NCBI GenBank assembly: GCA_945896675.1
Contig: CAMDEM010000011.1
Location: forward strand, 1-64,000
Origin: Cyanobium sp. NIES-981
Lineage (GTDB): Bacteria > Cyanobacteriota > Cyanobacteriia > PCC-6307 > Cyanobiaceae
Direction of reading: 5' to 3'
Length of the DNA: 64,000 bases
Part shown: positions 63,847 to 64,000 of the stretch, piece by piece
Position numbering within the stretch: the first letter of the stretch is position 1
Layout of the letters: each line of letters opens with the position of its first letter
Position numbers and translations under genes: made by a program
The notes under the pieces: model-generated
What the model was told of the DNA's origin: nothing
The model's database searches: none
Seen by the model: the letters and a program-made list of their open reading frames with translations, nothing else

Positions 63847-64000
63847 CTAACCCACCCAGCGCAGCAGGGATCCCCGCTCACCGAGCACAAATCCCTTGCC
63901 ATCGGCACTGAACAAGATGCGGGTGAAATTGGTGGGTTGTTGGGCTCCCACGGGATCCTTTTGCCAGGTTTTGCCGTTATCGATGCTGACCAGCAGGGTG
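63847..64000 (-). CDS. ycf48: Photosystem II assembly factor Ycf48 (3' end only)
   Basis: The last 50 codons are visible before the right edge cuts the gene. They read [20 protein letters not shown] and [20 protein letters not shown], ending SLLRWVG. This is the terminal beta-propeller blade of Ycf48 (HCF136), which assists D1 assembly. Its place upstream of psbE-F-L-J is the usual cyanobacterial order, so the call is good even for a fragment. Confidence 0.88.
   Translation of the reverse strand, partial: TLLVSIDNGKTWQKDPVGAQQPTNFTRILFSADGKGFVLGERGSLLRWVG

Noticed and set aside
1-64000. CRISPR array, insertion sequence or prophage
   Set aside because: No regular direct repeats with spacers, no transposase, integrase or phage structural genes were found.

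Overview
The window looks like the chromosome of a GC-rich picocyanobacterium of the Synechococcus/Cyanobium group. The evidence is a set of photosystem II small-subunit genes (psbH, psbN, psbI, psbK and a psbE-F-L-J operon with the end of ycf48 upstream), the nitrogen regulator ntcA, several cyanobacteria-restricted families (DUF3084, DUF3146, DUF3155, DUF3181, DUF1997, DUF4079), thyX, and copies of the HIP1 octamer GCGATCGC. Genes are packed tightly on both strands, with many 4-nt start/stop overlaps and short 3' overlaps. No CRISPR array, insertion sequence, integrase or rRNA operon was seen.

Layout. 1-8 kb: a FIST-domain sensor (cut by the left edge), trmB, an IctB-family membrane protein, a BadF-type sugar kinase, glmM and a soluble lytic transglycosylase. 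8-15.4 kb: a NIL-domain ferredoxin, a TxlA-like thioredoxin, thyX/dcd, a CobO-like protein with a broken P-loop, ntcA with a good candidate NtcA-type promoter, DUF3084, a YqgF-like nuclease, pth and tatA. 15.4-22 kb: psbH/psbN and psbI, separated by a large GH38 alpha-mannosidase and followed by an AT-richer LptD/OstA-like outer-membrane protein. 22-36 kb: leuDC, cinA, a WecA-type transferase, glyA, tRNA-Arg, murJ, sfsA, ispH and purH. 36-52.6 kb: a soluble histidine kinase, cobS, tgt, psbK, a WecG/TagA glycosyltransferase, a GH15/phosphorylase-kinase-alpha-like protein, a Gfo/Idh oxidoreductase, a CorC protein, tRNA-Met, pyrE, ygfZ, a TM0106-type nuclease, a phosphohexomutase and rdgB.

52.6-57 kb is the most unusual part. 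It is an AT-rich island with two RgpF-like (rhamnan synthesis F) genes. Between them lies a recombination scar: the detached 3' end of a carotenoid oxygenase gene joined to a decayed 3' end of rdgB. The order is rdgB - RgpF-A - [oxygenase tail | rdgB tail] - RgpF-B (frameshifted) - full oxygenase. This is the geometry of a tandem duplication or merodiploid of an rdgB-RgpF-oxygenase unit, but the RgpF copies are strongly diverged. I read it as two alleles of a surface-glycan gene brought together at one locus.

57-62.9 kb is a minus-strand cluster for late lipid A/Kdo steps: a DUF374 acyltransferase, waaA, lpxK, lpxB and an MsbA-type ABC exporter. The window ends with psbE-F-L-J and the 3' end of ycf48. 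Together with glmM, wecA/wecG-like genes, murJ, the LptD-like protein and the RgpF locus, much of the accessory content concerns the cell envelope and its glycans.
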